Part shown: positions 9,199 through 17,948 of the stretch, one piece after another | How the letters are laid out: every line of letters begins with the position of its first letter | How positions within the stretch are numbered: the stretch's first letter is position 1 | Notes under the pieces: model-generated | What the model saw: the letters and a program-made list of their open reading frames with translations, nothing else | What the model was told of the DNA's origin: nothing | Database searches by the model: none | Assembly: GCF_900230185.1 (NCBI RefSeq) | Contig: NZ_OCSR01000002.1 | Span: 2,728,001-2,792,000, forward strand | Length of the DNA: 64,000 nucleotides | Direction: 5' to 3' | Origin: Burkholderia sp. OK233 | GTDB lineage: Bacteria; Pseudomonadota; Gammaproteobacteria; Burkholderiales; Burkholderiaceae | Translations under genes and position numbers: made by a program

Positions 9199-9439
9199 AT
9201 ACGTGAATGGCGACCCGCGTTCGATGTAGTGAGTTCGCACCGGGTGGCGGCGATGCGCCGCACCCCGAAAAGACATTGCGCATCGAAGTGATCGGGCGTG
9301 ACAGGCGCAACTGGATTCGCACTTTAACGTGATTCGGCATATCTTGCGCGGCGGCTGACACGCATCGGCAACAACGAGCTCTTAAGAAAACGTTAAGGAA
9401 CGAAGCAAGCTTTTACGATCCCGTATATATTTCCGGGTT

Positions 9440-10135
9440 ATGAATTCGCGACCACCAATTCCAATTAACGTTCCGGCCCCCAGAACATGGGATGCGAGGC
9501 TCGCCCGCCGACTAGTCACGCCGCTTGTCAACACCTGGGTCACGCCGAATCATCTAACTACGCTGCGCCTGCTGATCGGGCTTGCCGGCGCGCTCTGTCT
9601 CGCCCACGGCGGATTCGCCTGGGCCAATGCGGGCGCCTGTCTGATCGTGCTGTCGAACTTTGTCGACCATACAGATGGCGAACTCGCGCGCATCGGCGGA
9701 AAGTCGAGCCGGATCGGTCATTTTTACGATCTGGCTTGCGACGCGCTAGTGACCGTCATGTTGTTCGTCGGCATGGGCGTCGGTTCGACGCATGTCGGCT
9801 CATTGAAAGTTTCACCCGGCTGGCTGGGTGCCGTGGCGGGCGTTGCGGTCGCGCTGATTTTCTTCTTGCGCATGCGCATCGAGGAGATGGAGGGCAAGGC
9901 AGGCACGAAGCAGGCGTCGGTCGGCGGTTTCGAAACCGAAGACGTGCTGTACCTGCTACCCATCGTCACGCTGACGAGCGTCGTCATGCCGTTTGTTGTG
10001 GTCGCGTCGATCGGCGCGCCGCTTTTTGCCGTCTGGGTGGTGGTCGATTACTGGCGCGTCGCGCGCCGCACCGCACGCTCGGCGGCCGCCCCCGCCAAGG
10101 CGTCTGAAACCAGTCAAATGTGGGCCAGTGAATGA
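9440..10135 (+). CDS. CDP-alcohol phosphatidyltransferase family enzyme
   Basis: An integral membrane enzyme of 231 residues. It should transfer a phospho-alcohol from a CDP-activated donor to a lipid hydroxyl, or the reverse partner arrangement. The complete signature DG-x2-AR-x8-G-x3-D-x3-D is visible (D79, G80, A83, R84, G93, D97, D101). Several hydrophobic helices flank it. It is the first gene of a four-gene operon, and its stop overlaps the next start (ATGA at 10132). Because the fourth gene is a cytidylyltransferase-like enzyme, the CDP-donor may be made by the operon itself. The head group is unknown. Confidence 0.88.
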   Translation: MNSRPPIPINVPAPRTWDARLARRLVTPLVNTWVTPNHLTTLRLLIGLAGALCLAHGGFAWANAGACLIVLSNFVDHTDGELARIGGKSSRIGHFYDLACDALVTVMLFVGMGVGSTHVGSLKVSPGWLGAVAGVAVALIFFLRMRIEEMEGKAGTKQASVGGFETEDVLYLLPIVTLTSVVMPFVVVASIGAPLFAVWVVVDYWRVARRTARSAAAPAKASETSQMWASE

Positions 10136-10962
10136 GTATGCACGCCGAAGACGACGTGATCGCACCAATTTCAGTTGAACGTTCGCCGGCATCTTCGTTG
10201 GCCCCGTCGGCCGCACCTGCGCCGAATGCCGATCGCGCCGTAGCGAGCCGCACGCGCACGTTCGACACACGGCGTCTCTCAAAGGATTTCGCCGATCAGG
10301 GCGCGTTCCTCTATCTGGAAGATTTTCTCGCGCCCGAAGTCACCGCCCAGCTCGTGCAGAGCGCGCGCGGCCTCCTCGACGAAGTGAACCGCAACTATCT
10401 GCCGGGCCACAAGCAGGGCGGCAGTGTCAGCCGTCATACGATCGACCGTCTCGCGCCGTTCATCGCCGAACTGTATCGCTCGAAGGAACTGATCGGCTGG
10501 CTCGAGCAACTCAGCGGCGACAAGCTGCAGGTGTCGCCCGCGGACGATCCGCACGCCTACGCGCTGTACTACTACACGCGGGCCGGCGACCACATCGGCT
10601 GGCACTACGATACTTCGTACTATGACGGCCGCCGTTATACGCTGCTGCTTGGTGTGATCGACGAATCGTCGTGCCGGCTCGATTACGAATTGCATACGCG
10701 CAATCCGGGCGTGCCGGATCAGCCGGGCTCGGTGCAGATTCCGCCGGGCGGCCTGGTGTTCTTCGACGGCGACAAGCTGCGTCATCGCATCACCCCGGCG
10801 GGCGCCAACGAAATGCGTGTGTCGCTGACGTTCGAATACGTCACCGACCCGAACATGCGGCCGTGGCGCCGTTTCATCTCGAACATGAAGGACGCGATCG
10901 CGTACTTCGGTTTCCGCCAGGTTTTCCGTCAGATGACGAAGCGCGGCAAGGACCACGCATGA
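10132..10962 (+). CDS. 2-oxoglutarate/Fe(II)-dependent oxygenase (HalD/BesD-like)
   Basis: A 276-residue cytoplasmic oxygenase. Residues 1-45 are low-complexity (Ala/Ser/Pro); the cupin core follows. The iron triad is visible as H158-x-D160 in GWHYDTSYYDG and H218 in KLRHRITP, with R229 (MRVSLTFEY) for 2-oxoglutarate. The resemblance is to the family containing BesD/HalD halogenases. However, those lack the Asp ligand, and here it is kept, so hydroxylation is more likely than chlorination. It is translationally coupled on both sides (ATGA overlaps), which ties it to lipid head-group chemistry. The substrate is not known. Confidence 0.82.
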   Translation: MSMHAEDDVIAPISVERSPASSLAPSAAPAPNADRAVASRTRTFDTRRLSKDFADQGAFLYLEDFLAPEVTAQLVQSARGLLDEVNRNYLPGHKQGGSVSRHTIDRLAPFIAELYRSKELIGWLEQLSGDKLQVSPADDPHAYALYYYTRAGDHIGWHYDTSYYDGRRYTLLLGVIDESSCRLDYELHTRNPGVPDQPGSVQIPPGGLVFFDGDKLRHRITPAGANEMRVSLTFEYVTDPNMRPWRRFISNMKDAIAYFGFRQVFRQMTKRGKDHA

Positions 10963-11984
10963 CACGCGCGGCCCTGATTCTGCTGTCGATCGGGACGGCG
11001 CTTTTTGTCGGTCTGCTCGCGTGGCAGGGTTTCGGCGCCGTTGCTTCTGCGCTGGCCGCGGCAGGCTGGGGGCTCGTGCTCGTCGCGGCGTTTCACCTCT
11101 TGCCGCTGGTGCTCGACGCTGCCGCAATCTCCGTGCTGTTCCAGCGCGACCGCCACCGCGACGGCGTGCATCACAACGTGACGCTGCGCGACGCGTTGTT
11201 CGCACGCTGGATCGGTGAATCGGTGAATAGCCTGTTGCCGGCCGGCCAGATCGGCGGCCCGGTGGTGATGGTGCGGCAACTGTCCCAGCGCGGCATGCGC
11301 ATGCGTGATGCGGCCGCAGCCGTCACCGTCAGCACCACGGCACAGGCGGTCGCGCAAATCGTCTTTGCGTTGCTCGGGCTGCTGCTGTTCGGCGCCTACG
11401 CCGCGCACGGTGCGCTTCACGATTTGCGAACCGCCACGCTGATTGCCACCGGCGTGCTGGGTGCGATGATCGTGGGCTTCTACTATGCGCAGCGGCGCGG
11501 TCTGTTCGGCCGTTTGCTGGGCGTGGCCTCGAAGCTGTTCGGCAAGCGCGACTGGTCGTCGCTGATGACGCGCGCCGAAGCCGTCGACGCCGCCGTGCAG
11601 GCAATCTACCGCGAGCGCGGCCGCGTCGCGGCAAGCTTCGCACTGAGTCTGGTGGGCTGGATCGTCGGTACGGTCGAGGTGTGGCTCGCGCTGCGCTTTC
11701 TCGGCCATCCGGTCGACTGGGTCGACGCACTGCTGCTCGAAAGTCTCGGCCAGGCGATTCGTGGCGCGGCGTTCATGATCCCAGGCTCGCTCGGCGTGCA
11801 GGAAGGCGGTTATCTGCTGCTCGCGCCGCTCGTGGGTTTGCCGCCGGACGCGGCGCTGGCGTTGTCGCTCGCCAAGCGCGCACGTGAAATCCTGCTTGGT
11901 TTGCCTGGACTACTGGTTTTGCACTTCAGCGAACGAAGCTGGCAACGGCGGCGCGCCACGGGGCGCGTACCGGTTGTCGATTAA
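10959..11984 (+). CDS. Flippase-like membrane protein (lysylphosphatidylglycerol synthase TM-domain family)
   Basis: A 341-residue polytopic protein with about eight membrane helices. It carries the family motifs: ESVNSLLPAGQIGGPVVMVRQL near residue 90, and AFMIPGSLGVQEGGYLLLAPLVGL near 275, typical of the MprF N-terminal/HpnL-type flippase domain without an aminoacyltransferase part. Such proteins move lipids across the inner membrane. It starts within the end of the oxygenase gene (ATGA overlap) and is followed after 26 bp by the cytidylyltransferase-like gene. In this operon it probably flips the product lipid. The longer frame from 10671 is only overlap with the oxygenase gene. Confidence 0.85.
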   Translation: MTRAALILLSIGTALFVGLLAWQGFGAVASALAAAGWGLVLVAAFHLLPLVLDAAAISVLFQRDRHRDGVHHNVTLRDALFARWIGESVNSLLPAGQIGGPVVMVRQLSQRGMRMRDAAAAVTVSTTAQAVAQIVFALLGLLLFGAYAAHGALHDLRTATLIATGVLGAMIVGFYYAQRRGLFGRLLGVASKLFGKRDWSSLMTRAEAVDAAVQAIYRERGRVAASFALSLVGWIVGTVEVWLALRFLGHPVDWVDALLLESLGQAIRGAAFMIPGSLGVQEGGYLLLAPLVGLPPDAALALSLAKRAREILLGLPGLLVLHFSERSWQRRRATGRVPVVD

Positions 11985-12010
11985 TCTCCGAATTTTTTAA
12001 AGGACTGCGC

Positions 12011-12775
12011 ATGCGTGCCATCATCCTCGCAGCGGGCCTCGGCCTGCGTCTTCAGCAACCGCCGCAGGCACAGTTCCCGAAGTGCCTGTTGCAGTTCGAC
12101 GGCATGAGCCTGCTCGAACGGCATCTGCAAATGCTGGAAACCGCCGGCGTGACCGACGTCGTGCTGGCGCTCGGTTTTCAGCCGGAATCGGTGCAGGCGG
12201 AACTCGATCGAATCAACTGGCCGCATAAGGTGGAAACGGTGCTGAACCCGCGTTACGACCTGGGCAGCGTGCTGACGGTGCACACGGTGGCCGAGCCGCT
12301 CACGCGCGGCGGCGACGTGCTGCTGATGGACGCCGACGTGCTCTACGACGAACGCATTCTGAGCGCGCTGGTGAAGGGCGAGACGGTCAACCGCCTGTTG
12401 ATCGACCGTGATTTCGAAGCCGGCGACGAACCCGTCAAGCTGTGCCTGAAAGACGGCGTGCCGGTCGAATTGCGCAAGCAGCTTGCCGTCAATCTCGAGT
12501 ACGACACCATCGGCGAATCGGTGGGCTTCTTCCGCTTCCGCCAGGAAACCGCGCAACGTTTCGCGCAGATCGTTACGGGCTACGTGGATAGCGGTCGGGC
12601 CAACATGCCGCACGAAGAAGCGGTACGCGACCTGCTGCTGGAGCGCAGTCAGGTATTCGACACGGCCGACGTGACCGGCGCGCCGTGGATCGAGATCGAC
12701 TTCCCGAACGACGTCGCTCGCGCAAGCACCGAGATTCTGCCGCAGCTGCAACCGCTGGTCAGTGCATCGCGTTAA
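12011..12775 (+). CDS. Nucleotidyltransferase, phosphocholine cytidylyltransferase (LicC)-like
   Basis: A 254-residue Rossmann-type sugar/phospho-alcohol nucleotidyltransferase. It has the N-terminal nucleotide loop (ILAAGLGLRL then PK at residues 23-24), a central VLLMDADVLYDE metal-binding segment, and a C-terminal PWIEIDFPNDVARA signature of the LicC-like group. It should condense CTP with a phospho-alcohol (choline phosphate or an analogue) to give a CDP-alcohol. A good ribosome site (AAAGGA) precedes the start. It is the last gene of the operon. The pairing with a CDP-alcohol phosphatidyltransferase makes a two-step head-group attachment route plausible. Confidence 0.83.
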   Translation: MRAIILAAGLGLRLQQPPQAQFPKCLLQFDGMSLLERHLQMLETAGVTDVVLALGFQPESVQAELDRINWPHKVETVLNPRYDLGSVLTVHTVAEPLTRGGDVLLMDADVLYDERILSALVKGETVNRLLIDRDFEAGDEPVKLCLKDGVPVELRKQLAVNLEYDTIGESVGFFRFRQETAQRFAQIVTGYVDSGRANMPHEEAVRDLLLERSQVFDTADVTGAPWIEIDFPNDVARASTEILPQLQPLVSASR

Positions 12776-12804
12776 GTCCCGCTCCTGAATAGCCGCTGTA
12801 TTGC

Positions 12805-12848
12805 ATGGTGAACCGGCTGTATGCCGGCTCACCATCGCGTCGTTTTTC
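12805..12848 (+). terminator. Probable terminator of the lipid operon
   Basis: A long hairpin (arms about 12805-12817 and 12823-12835, one mismatch, 5-base loop) is followed shortly by CGTTTTTC. It lies 30 bp after the cytidylyltransferase-like gene, as expected for the operon end. The U-tract is short and offset, so efficiency is uncertain. Confidence 0.5.
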
Positions 12849-13026
12849 CCTTCTTTTTCGCGCCCGTTTTGTGAAGTCCGTTCTATCTCGTTGCGCGCTC
12901 AACTATTGGACACCGGATAGCAACTCGTCATCCGCGCGAGTACGAAAAGGCTTCGCTTAACAACATCTGTTGTCGATGCGATGCCATAATCGCAGCTTTA
13001 CACCGACGGCCTTGCAACCCGTCGTC

Positions 13027-14436
13027 ATGCCAATGCCTCTCGCTTTAGGCGCTTTCATCGTTCCGCTGATCGTCGCGTGTGCGATGTTCATGGAAAACGT
13101 AGACGGCACGGTCATCGTGACGTCGCTCCCCGTTCTGGCGCGCGATCTCGGCCAGGACCCCATCACCCTCAAGCTCGCCGTGACGGCTTATGTCATCGGC
13201 CTCGGCGTCTTCATTCCGATTTGCGGCTGGGTCGCTGACCGCTTCGGTTCCCGCACCGTCTTTCGCACCGCCATCGGCATCTTCATGGCCGGCTCGCTGA
13301 TGTGCGCGGCGTCCACGTCGCTCGGCACCTTCGTGGTTGCGCGCTTCGTGCAAGGCATTGGCGGCGCGATGATGGTGCCGGTGGGGCGCATCATTATTTT
13401 CCGCTCGGTGCCGAAGTCGGACTTCATTCGCGCGGTCAACTATCTGACGGTGCCCGCGTTGCTCGGGCCGGTAGTTGGGCCGCCGCTGGGTGGCTTCATT
13501 ACGACCTATCTGCACTGGCGTCTGATCTTCTTCATCAACATTCCAATCGGCCTGCTGGGGATCTGGCTTGCGAACAAGCACATCGCCAACGTGCGTGAAG
13601 CGCATCCCGGGCGGCTCGACTGGACCGGCTTTGTGTTGTCGGCGAGCGGGGCGTCGCTGTTCATGCTGGGGCTCTCGCTGGTAGGCGGCGAACTGGTATC
13701 CAACACGGTATCGGTCAGCATGTGCGTGATCGGCGTGCTGCTGCTGGTGGTGTACGTGCTGTACGCGAACCGGGTCGAACTGCCGGTGCTCGATTTGCGG
13801 CTGTTGCGCATTCCGAGTTTTCACGCGAGCGTGGTGGGTGGTTCGCTGTTTCGCATTGGCCTCGGCGCGGTGCCGTTTCTGTTGCCGCTCGCGTTGCAGG
13901 AGGGTCTGGGCATGACAGCGTTCAAGTCGGGGTCGATCACCTGCGCGTCCGCATTCGGCTCGATCTTTATGAAAGCGGCTGCGTCACGCATTCTCGAACG
14001 GTTCGGTTTTCGCACGGTGCTGATGTTCAATGCCGGTTGCGCGGGCCTGGCGATTGCCGTCTACGGTCTGTTCTTTCCCGGCACGCCGCATTGGTTGATC
14101 TGGTGTGTGGTGCTGTTCGGCGGATTCTTCCCGTCGTTGCAATTCACCTCGTTGAATACTTTGGCGTATGCGGATATTCCGAGCCGCGACGTTGGCCGTG
14201 CGACGAGTGTCGCGAGCGTGATCCAGCAGATCTCGTTGGGGCTCGGCGTGACGATTGCCGGCATCGTGCTGCAAATCTCGCATAACGTGCAGGGTCATTC
14301 CGCTATCGTGTTCTCCGACTTCTGGCCGGCGTTCCTCGTGGTCGGCCTGTTCTCGTTCCTGTCGATTCCGGTGACCGCGCGCTTGCCGCAAGGCGCCGGC
14401 GACGAAATCGCGCGCGGCAGCCGCGGTAGTGCCTGA
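13027..14436 (+). CDS. MFS transporter, DHA2 (14-TM) drug:H+ antiporter type
   Basis: A 469-residue major facilitator protein. It carries the DHA2 hallmarks: MENVDGTVIVTSLPVLARDLG in helix 1, then GWVADRFGSRTVF (motif A) and GPVVGPPLGGFI (motif C) around residues 145-165. The substrate is unknown; relatives export drugs or organic acids. The start is uncertain: I chose ATG 13027 because homology-like sequence begins there, but an in-frame ATG at 12970 exists and neither has a clear ribosome site. It has no coupled neighbour, so it probably acts alone. Confidence 0.85.
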   Translation: MPMPLALGAFIVPLIVACAMFMENVDGTVIVTSLPVLARDLGQDPITLKLAVTAYVIGLGVFIPICGWVADRFGSRTVFRTAIGIFMAGSLMCAASTSLGTFVVARFVQGIGGAMMVPVGRIIIFRSVPKSDFIRAVNYLTVPALLGPVVGPPLGGFITTYLHWRLIFFINIPIGLLGIWLANKHIANVREAHPGRLDWTGFVLSASGASLFMLGLSLVGGELVSNTVSVSMCVIGVLLLVVYVLYANRVELPVLDLRLLRIPSFHASVVGGSLFRIGLGAVPFLLPLALQEGLGMTAFKSGSITCASAFGSIFMKAAASRILERFGFRTVLMFNAGCAGLAIAVYGLFFPGTPHWLIWCVVLFGGFFPSLQFTSLNTLAYADIPSRDVGRATSVASVIQQISLGLGVTIAGIVLQISHNVQGHSAIVFSDFWPAFLVVGLFSFLSIPVTARLPQGAGDEIARGSRGSA

Positions 14437-14672
14437 GTGTTCAACCCGGTGCGCTGTGCCGTGTCTCGTGGTGCGGCGCACTGACTGCGTTCGGTGCCGA
14501 TTCGAGTATGGCTACTCGCGGTAATCGGCGTTGTTAAATGGGTCGTTTTTTGTGTGCTGCAGCACGCACCATATGCGTGCAGCAGCTTCGCAATTGGCGG
14601 ATCGGCATGTTATAAGCCCAAGGCAGCTTTCGTTATCGTCAGATGAAGAAGTCGTCTTGGGGGATATATCCA

Positions 14673-16406
14673 ATGAAGTTGTTTCACAACGCCAAGCCGT
14701 CCGTTAGCGGACTTGCGCTGGTCGCACTCATCTCCGTTTCGAGCGGTTTTCTCGAAGCTACTCCAGCCTTTGCCAAAGCGCCCGAGAAAGCGCAGCCGGC
14801 TATTCTCACGGCGTCCGCCATTGCGGTCGCCGACAAGTACAGCGCCGACGCCGCAGAACAGATCTTCAAGGAAGGCGGCAACGCCGTCGACGCGGCAGTC
14901 GCGATTGCCTTCACGCTTGCCGTGACGTATCCGGAAGCGGGCAATATCGGCGGCGGTGGTTTCATGACGCTGTATGTCGACGGCAAGCCGTACTTCCTCG
15001 ACTATCGCGAACGCGCCCCGCTGGCCGCAACCAGGAACATGTATCTCGACGACAAAGGCGAGGTCATCAAAGGCATGAGCCTGTTTGGCTATCGCGCGGT
15101 GGGCGTGCCGGGCACCGTCGACGGCATGTGGCAAGCGCAGCGCCGCTTCGGCAAGCTCAAATGGAAGCAGGTGCTCGCACCGGCCATTCACTACGCACGC
15201 GACGGCTTCGAGGTCAGCGAACAACTGCAGCAACGCCGCGACGACGCCGCGAAAGACTTCGCCGGCAAGACCAACTTCGATACCTACTTTGGCAACCTGA
15301 AGCAGGGCGTCAACTTCAAGCAACCGGATCTCGCCGCCGTGCTGCAGCGCATTTCGGATCAGGGCGCGAAAGACTTCTACTCGGGCAAGACGGCTGATCT
15401 GATCGCGGCGTCCATGCGCGGTCACGGTCTGATTACGAAGGCCGATCTGCAACTGTACAAAGCGGTGTGGCGCCAGCCGATCCAGGCGGACTGGAACGGC
15501 TATCGCGTGATTACTGCGCCGCCCCCCAGCTCGGGCGGTATCGGTCTCGTGCAGTTGCTGAAGATGAAGGCCGACATTGCGCCCGACTTCAAGGACGTCA
15601 CGCTTAACTCCGCGCAGTACGTGCACCTGATCGCGGAAATCGAGAAACGCGTGTTCGCCGATCGTGCGCAGTATCTCGGCGATCCGGACTTCTACAAGGT
15701 GCCGGTCGCACAACTGACCGACGACGCGTATATCGCGAAACGTGCCGCGGAAGTGAACCCGAATACGCCGTCGGATACGAAGAGCGTGCAACCGGGTCTG
15801 GGCACGACGATGCCGGAGAAAGCGGAAACCACGCACTTCTCGGTGATCGACAAGTGGGGTAATGCCGTGTCGAACACGTACACCATTAACGGCTACTTCG
15901 GCTCGGGCGTGGTGGCCGATCGCACGGGTATCGTGCTGAACGACGAGATGGACGACTTCTCCGCGAAGCCGGGCGTCGCGAACATGTTCGGCGTGGTGGG
16001 CAGCGACGCGAATTCGATTGCACCGAAGAAGCGCCCGTTGTCGTCGATGAGTCCGACCATTCTGACGAAGGACGGCAAGGTGTCGCTAGTGATCGGCACG
16101 CCGGGCGGCTCGCGCATCTTCACGTCGATCTTCCAGGTGATCAACAACATCTACGACTTCAACATGCCGTTGCAGGAGGCCGTGGGCGCGATGCGCTTCC
16201 ATCACCAACTGTTGCCGCCGAACACGATCTTCTGGGAGCCGTACAGGCCTATCGACGGCGAGCTCGCCAAGCAGATCGAAGCCAAGGGTTACAAGCTGGA
16301 GGGGCAGGACTTCAGCGGCGACATTCAGGCGATCAAGGTCAATGGCGATACGCCGGCAGCCGCAGCCGATCCGCGCGGCCGTGGTGTGACGCGGGTGATC
16401 CAGTGA
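14673..16406 (+). CDS. ggt: Gamma-glutamyltransferase (glutathione hydrolase precursor)
   Basis: A 577-residue periplasmic Ntn-hydrolase with a signal peptide (ending near TPAFA). It cleaves the gamma-glutamyl bond of glutathione and related compounds. The proenzyme autocleaves before the catalytic Thr in ETTHFSV (about residue 386), with the downstream GNAVSNTYTIN and RPLSSMSPTI family segments. The N-terminal ASAIAVADKYSADAAEQIFKEGGNAVDAAVA region is typical. ATG 14673 follows a GGGGGA ribosome site. It is monocistronic with a strong terminator at 16477-16510. It supplies Cys-Gly or glutamate from extracellular glutathione. Confidence 0.95.
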   Translation: MKLFHNAKPSVSGLALVALISVSSGFLEATPAFAKAPEKAQPAILTASAIAVADKYSADAAEQIFKEGGNAVDAAVAIAFTLAVTYPEAGNIGGGGFMTLYVDGKPYFLDYRERAPLAATRNMYLDDKGEVIKGMSLFGYRAVGVPGTVDGMWQAQRRFGKLKWKQVLAPAIHYARDGFEVSEQLQQRRDDAAKDFAGKTNFDTYFGNLKQGVNFKQPDLAAVLQRISDQGAKDFYSGKTADLIAASMRGHGLITKADLQLYKAVWRQPIQADWNGYRVITAPPPSSGGIGLVQLLKMKADIAPDFKDVTLNSAQYVHLIAEIEKRVFADRAQYLGDPDFYKVPVAQLTDDAYIAKRAAEVNPNTPSDTKSVQPGLGTTMPEKAETTHFSVIDKWGNAVSNTYTINGYFGSGVVADRTGIVLNDEMDDFSAKPGVANMFGVVGSDANSIAPKKRPLSSMSPTILTKDGKVSLVIGTPGGSRIFTSIFQVINNIYDFNMPLQEAVGAMRFHHQLLPPNTIFWEPYRPIDGELAKQIEAKGYKLEGQDFSGDIQAIKVNGDTPAAAADPRGRGVTRVIQ

Positions 16407-16476
16407 ACGTATGACCTAACTCGTTCAGGTGCATCCGAGCCGCGCATCTTTGCGGATGCGTCGCATGCAGGAAAAG

Positions 16477-16510
16477 GCCTCGCGCTCAATTGAGCGCGAG
16501 GCTTTTTTTT
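16477..16510 (+). terminator. Terminator of ggt, perfect 13-bp-arm hairpin
   Basis: A perfect 26-base palindrome (arms 16477-16489 and 16490-16502, start GCCTCGCGCTCAA) is followed by eight T. It lies between the convergent ggt and protease genes and could also act on the opposite strand less efficiently. Confidence 0.85.
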
Positions 16511-16564
16511 GTCCGTGAGATTGATCGAGCGTGAGGTTCTTCGAGCCGTTATGCAGTCGTACAG

Positions 16565-17611
16565 TCAGCTTGTCTGCTCGACCGGCGTCAAGATCAATTC
16601 GAGCCGTTGCGCGCCGCGCAGCACAATCACGCTAACCGGCTTGTCGATACGCGACGCATCGAGCGTGCGTTGCAGACTATCGACGTCTTGCACCACAAGC
16701 GCATCGATCGCGACGATCGTGTCGTCGGTGCGCAAACCGCCGAGCGAGGCCGGGCTGCCTTTGACGATTTCCATGACGTGCACGCCGCTCTCGGAACTCA
16801 AGCCGAAATAGCGTTGCACGCGGCGCGACAGCGGCCTCGTAGTGCCGGCCACGCCGATGTACGCGCGCCGCACGCGGCCGTGCGCGAAGATCTGCATGAT
16901 GACCCACTTGGCCGTATCGATTGCGGTGGCGAAGCAGATCGCCTGCGCGCCGGGAATGATCGCGGTGTTCACGCCGATCACCTGACCGGCCGAATTGATC
17001 AGCGGGCCGCCCGAATTGCCGGGATTGAGCGCGGCATCCGTCTGGATCACGTCGTAGATCATGCGGCCCGAATTCGAGCGCAGCGAGCGGCCGAGCGCCG
17101 AGACGACGCCAGTCGTCACGGTTTGCGCAAGCCCGAGCGGATTGCCGACCGCGATCGCGATCTGGCCGACGCGCAGCTTCGACGATTCGCCGAGTTCGAC
17201 GTGCGCCAATGGCTCCGGCGAGCCGATGCGCAGCACGGCCAGATCGCTGCCGGGGTCGTCGCCGACCAGATCGGCGTCGAATTTCGCGCCGTCGGCGAGC
17301 GTCACCGTGATGTGCGTGGCGCCGTGCACGACGTGGCTGTTGGTGAGCAGATAGCCGTCTGGCGTGAACAGAAAACCCGAACCGGTGCCGCCGCGCGCGC
17401 CGCGGCTGTCGCGCCCGGACGGCGCGCCGGGTAGCCGGCGTTCGACGGAAATGAAGGCGACCGCCTGCTGAACGCGTTCCAGCGCGCCGATCACGGTGCG
17501 GGAATAGTTGTCGAGCAAGGCGTCGTCGGATAAAGAGTTGTATGGATCGGACCCTGGGGCGTCGGATGCGGCGCGCGACAGGTCATCGATGAAGCGTGGA
17601 CGGCTTCCCAT
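16565..17611 (-). CDS. S1C-family serine protease (HtrA/DegP-like) with one PDZ domain
   Basis: A 348-residue trypsin-like protease with the catalytic triad visible as H93 (LTNSHVVHG), D123 (GSDLAVL) and S200 (NPGNSGGPL). A single C-terminal PDZ domain follows (about 245-345, with GGLRTDDTIVAID). No signal peptide or membrane anchor is seen, so it may be cytoplasmic, unlike classical DegP. The ATG at 17611 was chosen. The frame stays open far upstream through a 12-bp tandem repeat, but that part encodes low-complexity VGIC units and is unlikely to be translated. It is divergent from the VOC-family gene. Confidence 0.9.
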   Translation of the reverse strand: MGSRPRFIDDLSRAASDAPGSDPYNSLSDDALLDNYSRTVIGALERVQQAVAFISVERRLPGAPSGRDSRGARGGTGSGFLFTPDGYLLTNSHVVHGATHITVTLADGAKFDADLVGDDPGSDLAVLRIGSPEPLAHVELGESSKLRVGQIAIAVGNPLGLAQTVTTGVVSALGRSLRSNSGRMIYDVIQTDAALNPGNSGGPLINSAGQVIGVNTAIIPGAQAICFATAIDTAKWVIMQIFAHGRVRRAYIGVAGTTRPLSRRVQRYFGLSSESGVHVMEIVKGSPASLGGLRTDDTIVAIDALVVQDVDSLQRTLDASRIDKPVSVIVLRGAQRLELILTPVEQTS

Positions 17612-17776
17612 GGCGATGCTCCGGATAAACGGGAATCCAGATGCGGGGCGGCGAGCGGGTTTTTCAAGTGCGAGCGATGCGGTGCGCTCGAGGCTGCTTG
17701 TGAGACACTTTCTTGTGTCGGCCCACGCCAAAGCGGGGGCGTTGTCCAGGTTGAAGCGCCGGCCAATACCCGGACC

Positions 17777-17870
17777 GACGCCGACGCCGACGCCGACGCG
17801 AATGCCGACGCAAATGCCGACGCAAATGCCGACGCAAATGCCGACGCAAATGCCGACGCAAATGCCGACG
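17777..17870. repeat. Tandem repeat: six 12-bp units plus three 6-bp units
   Basis: Three GACGCC units (17777-17794) run into six 12-bp units of the form GACGCAAATGCC (17795-17866, the first unit with one difference) and a partial seventh. The array lies in the 337-bp divergent promoter region between the protease gene and the VOC-family gene. Unit length is a multiple of three, so both flanking frames stay open through it. Copy number may vary between strains. Confidence 0.9.
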
Positions 17871-17948
17871 TCCGCGCGAATGCCTGCAACGCTCGGGCAC
17901 ACGCCGTGCAAGCCCGTCAGGCGTCGCTGCACCAAGGAGACAGCCACC

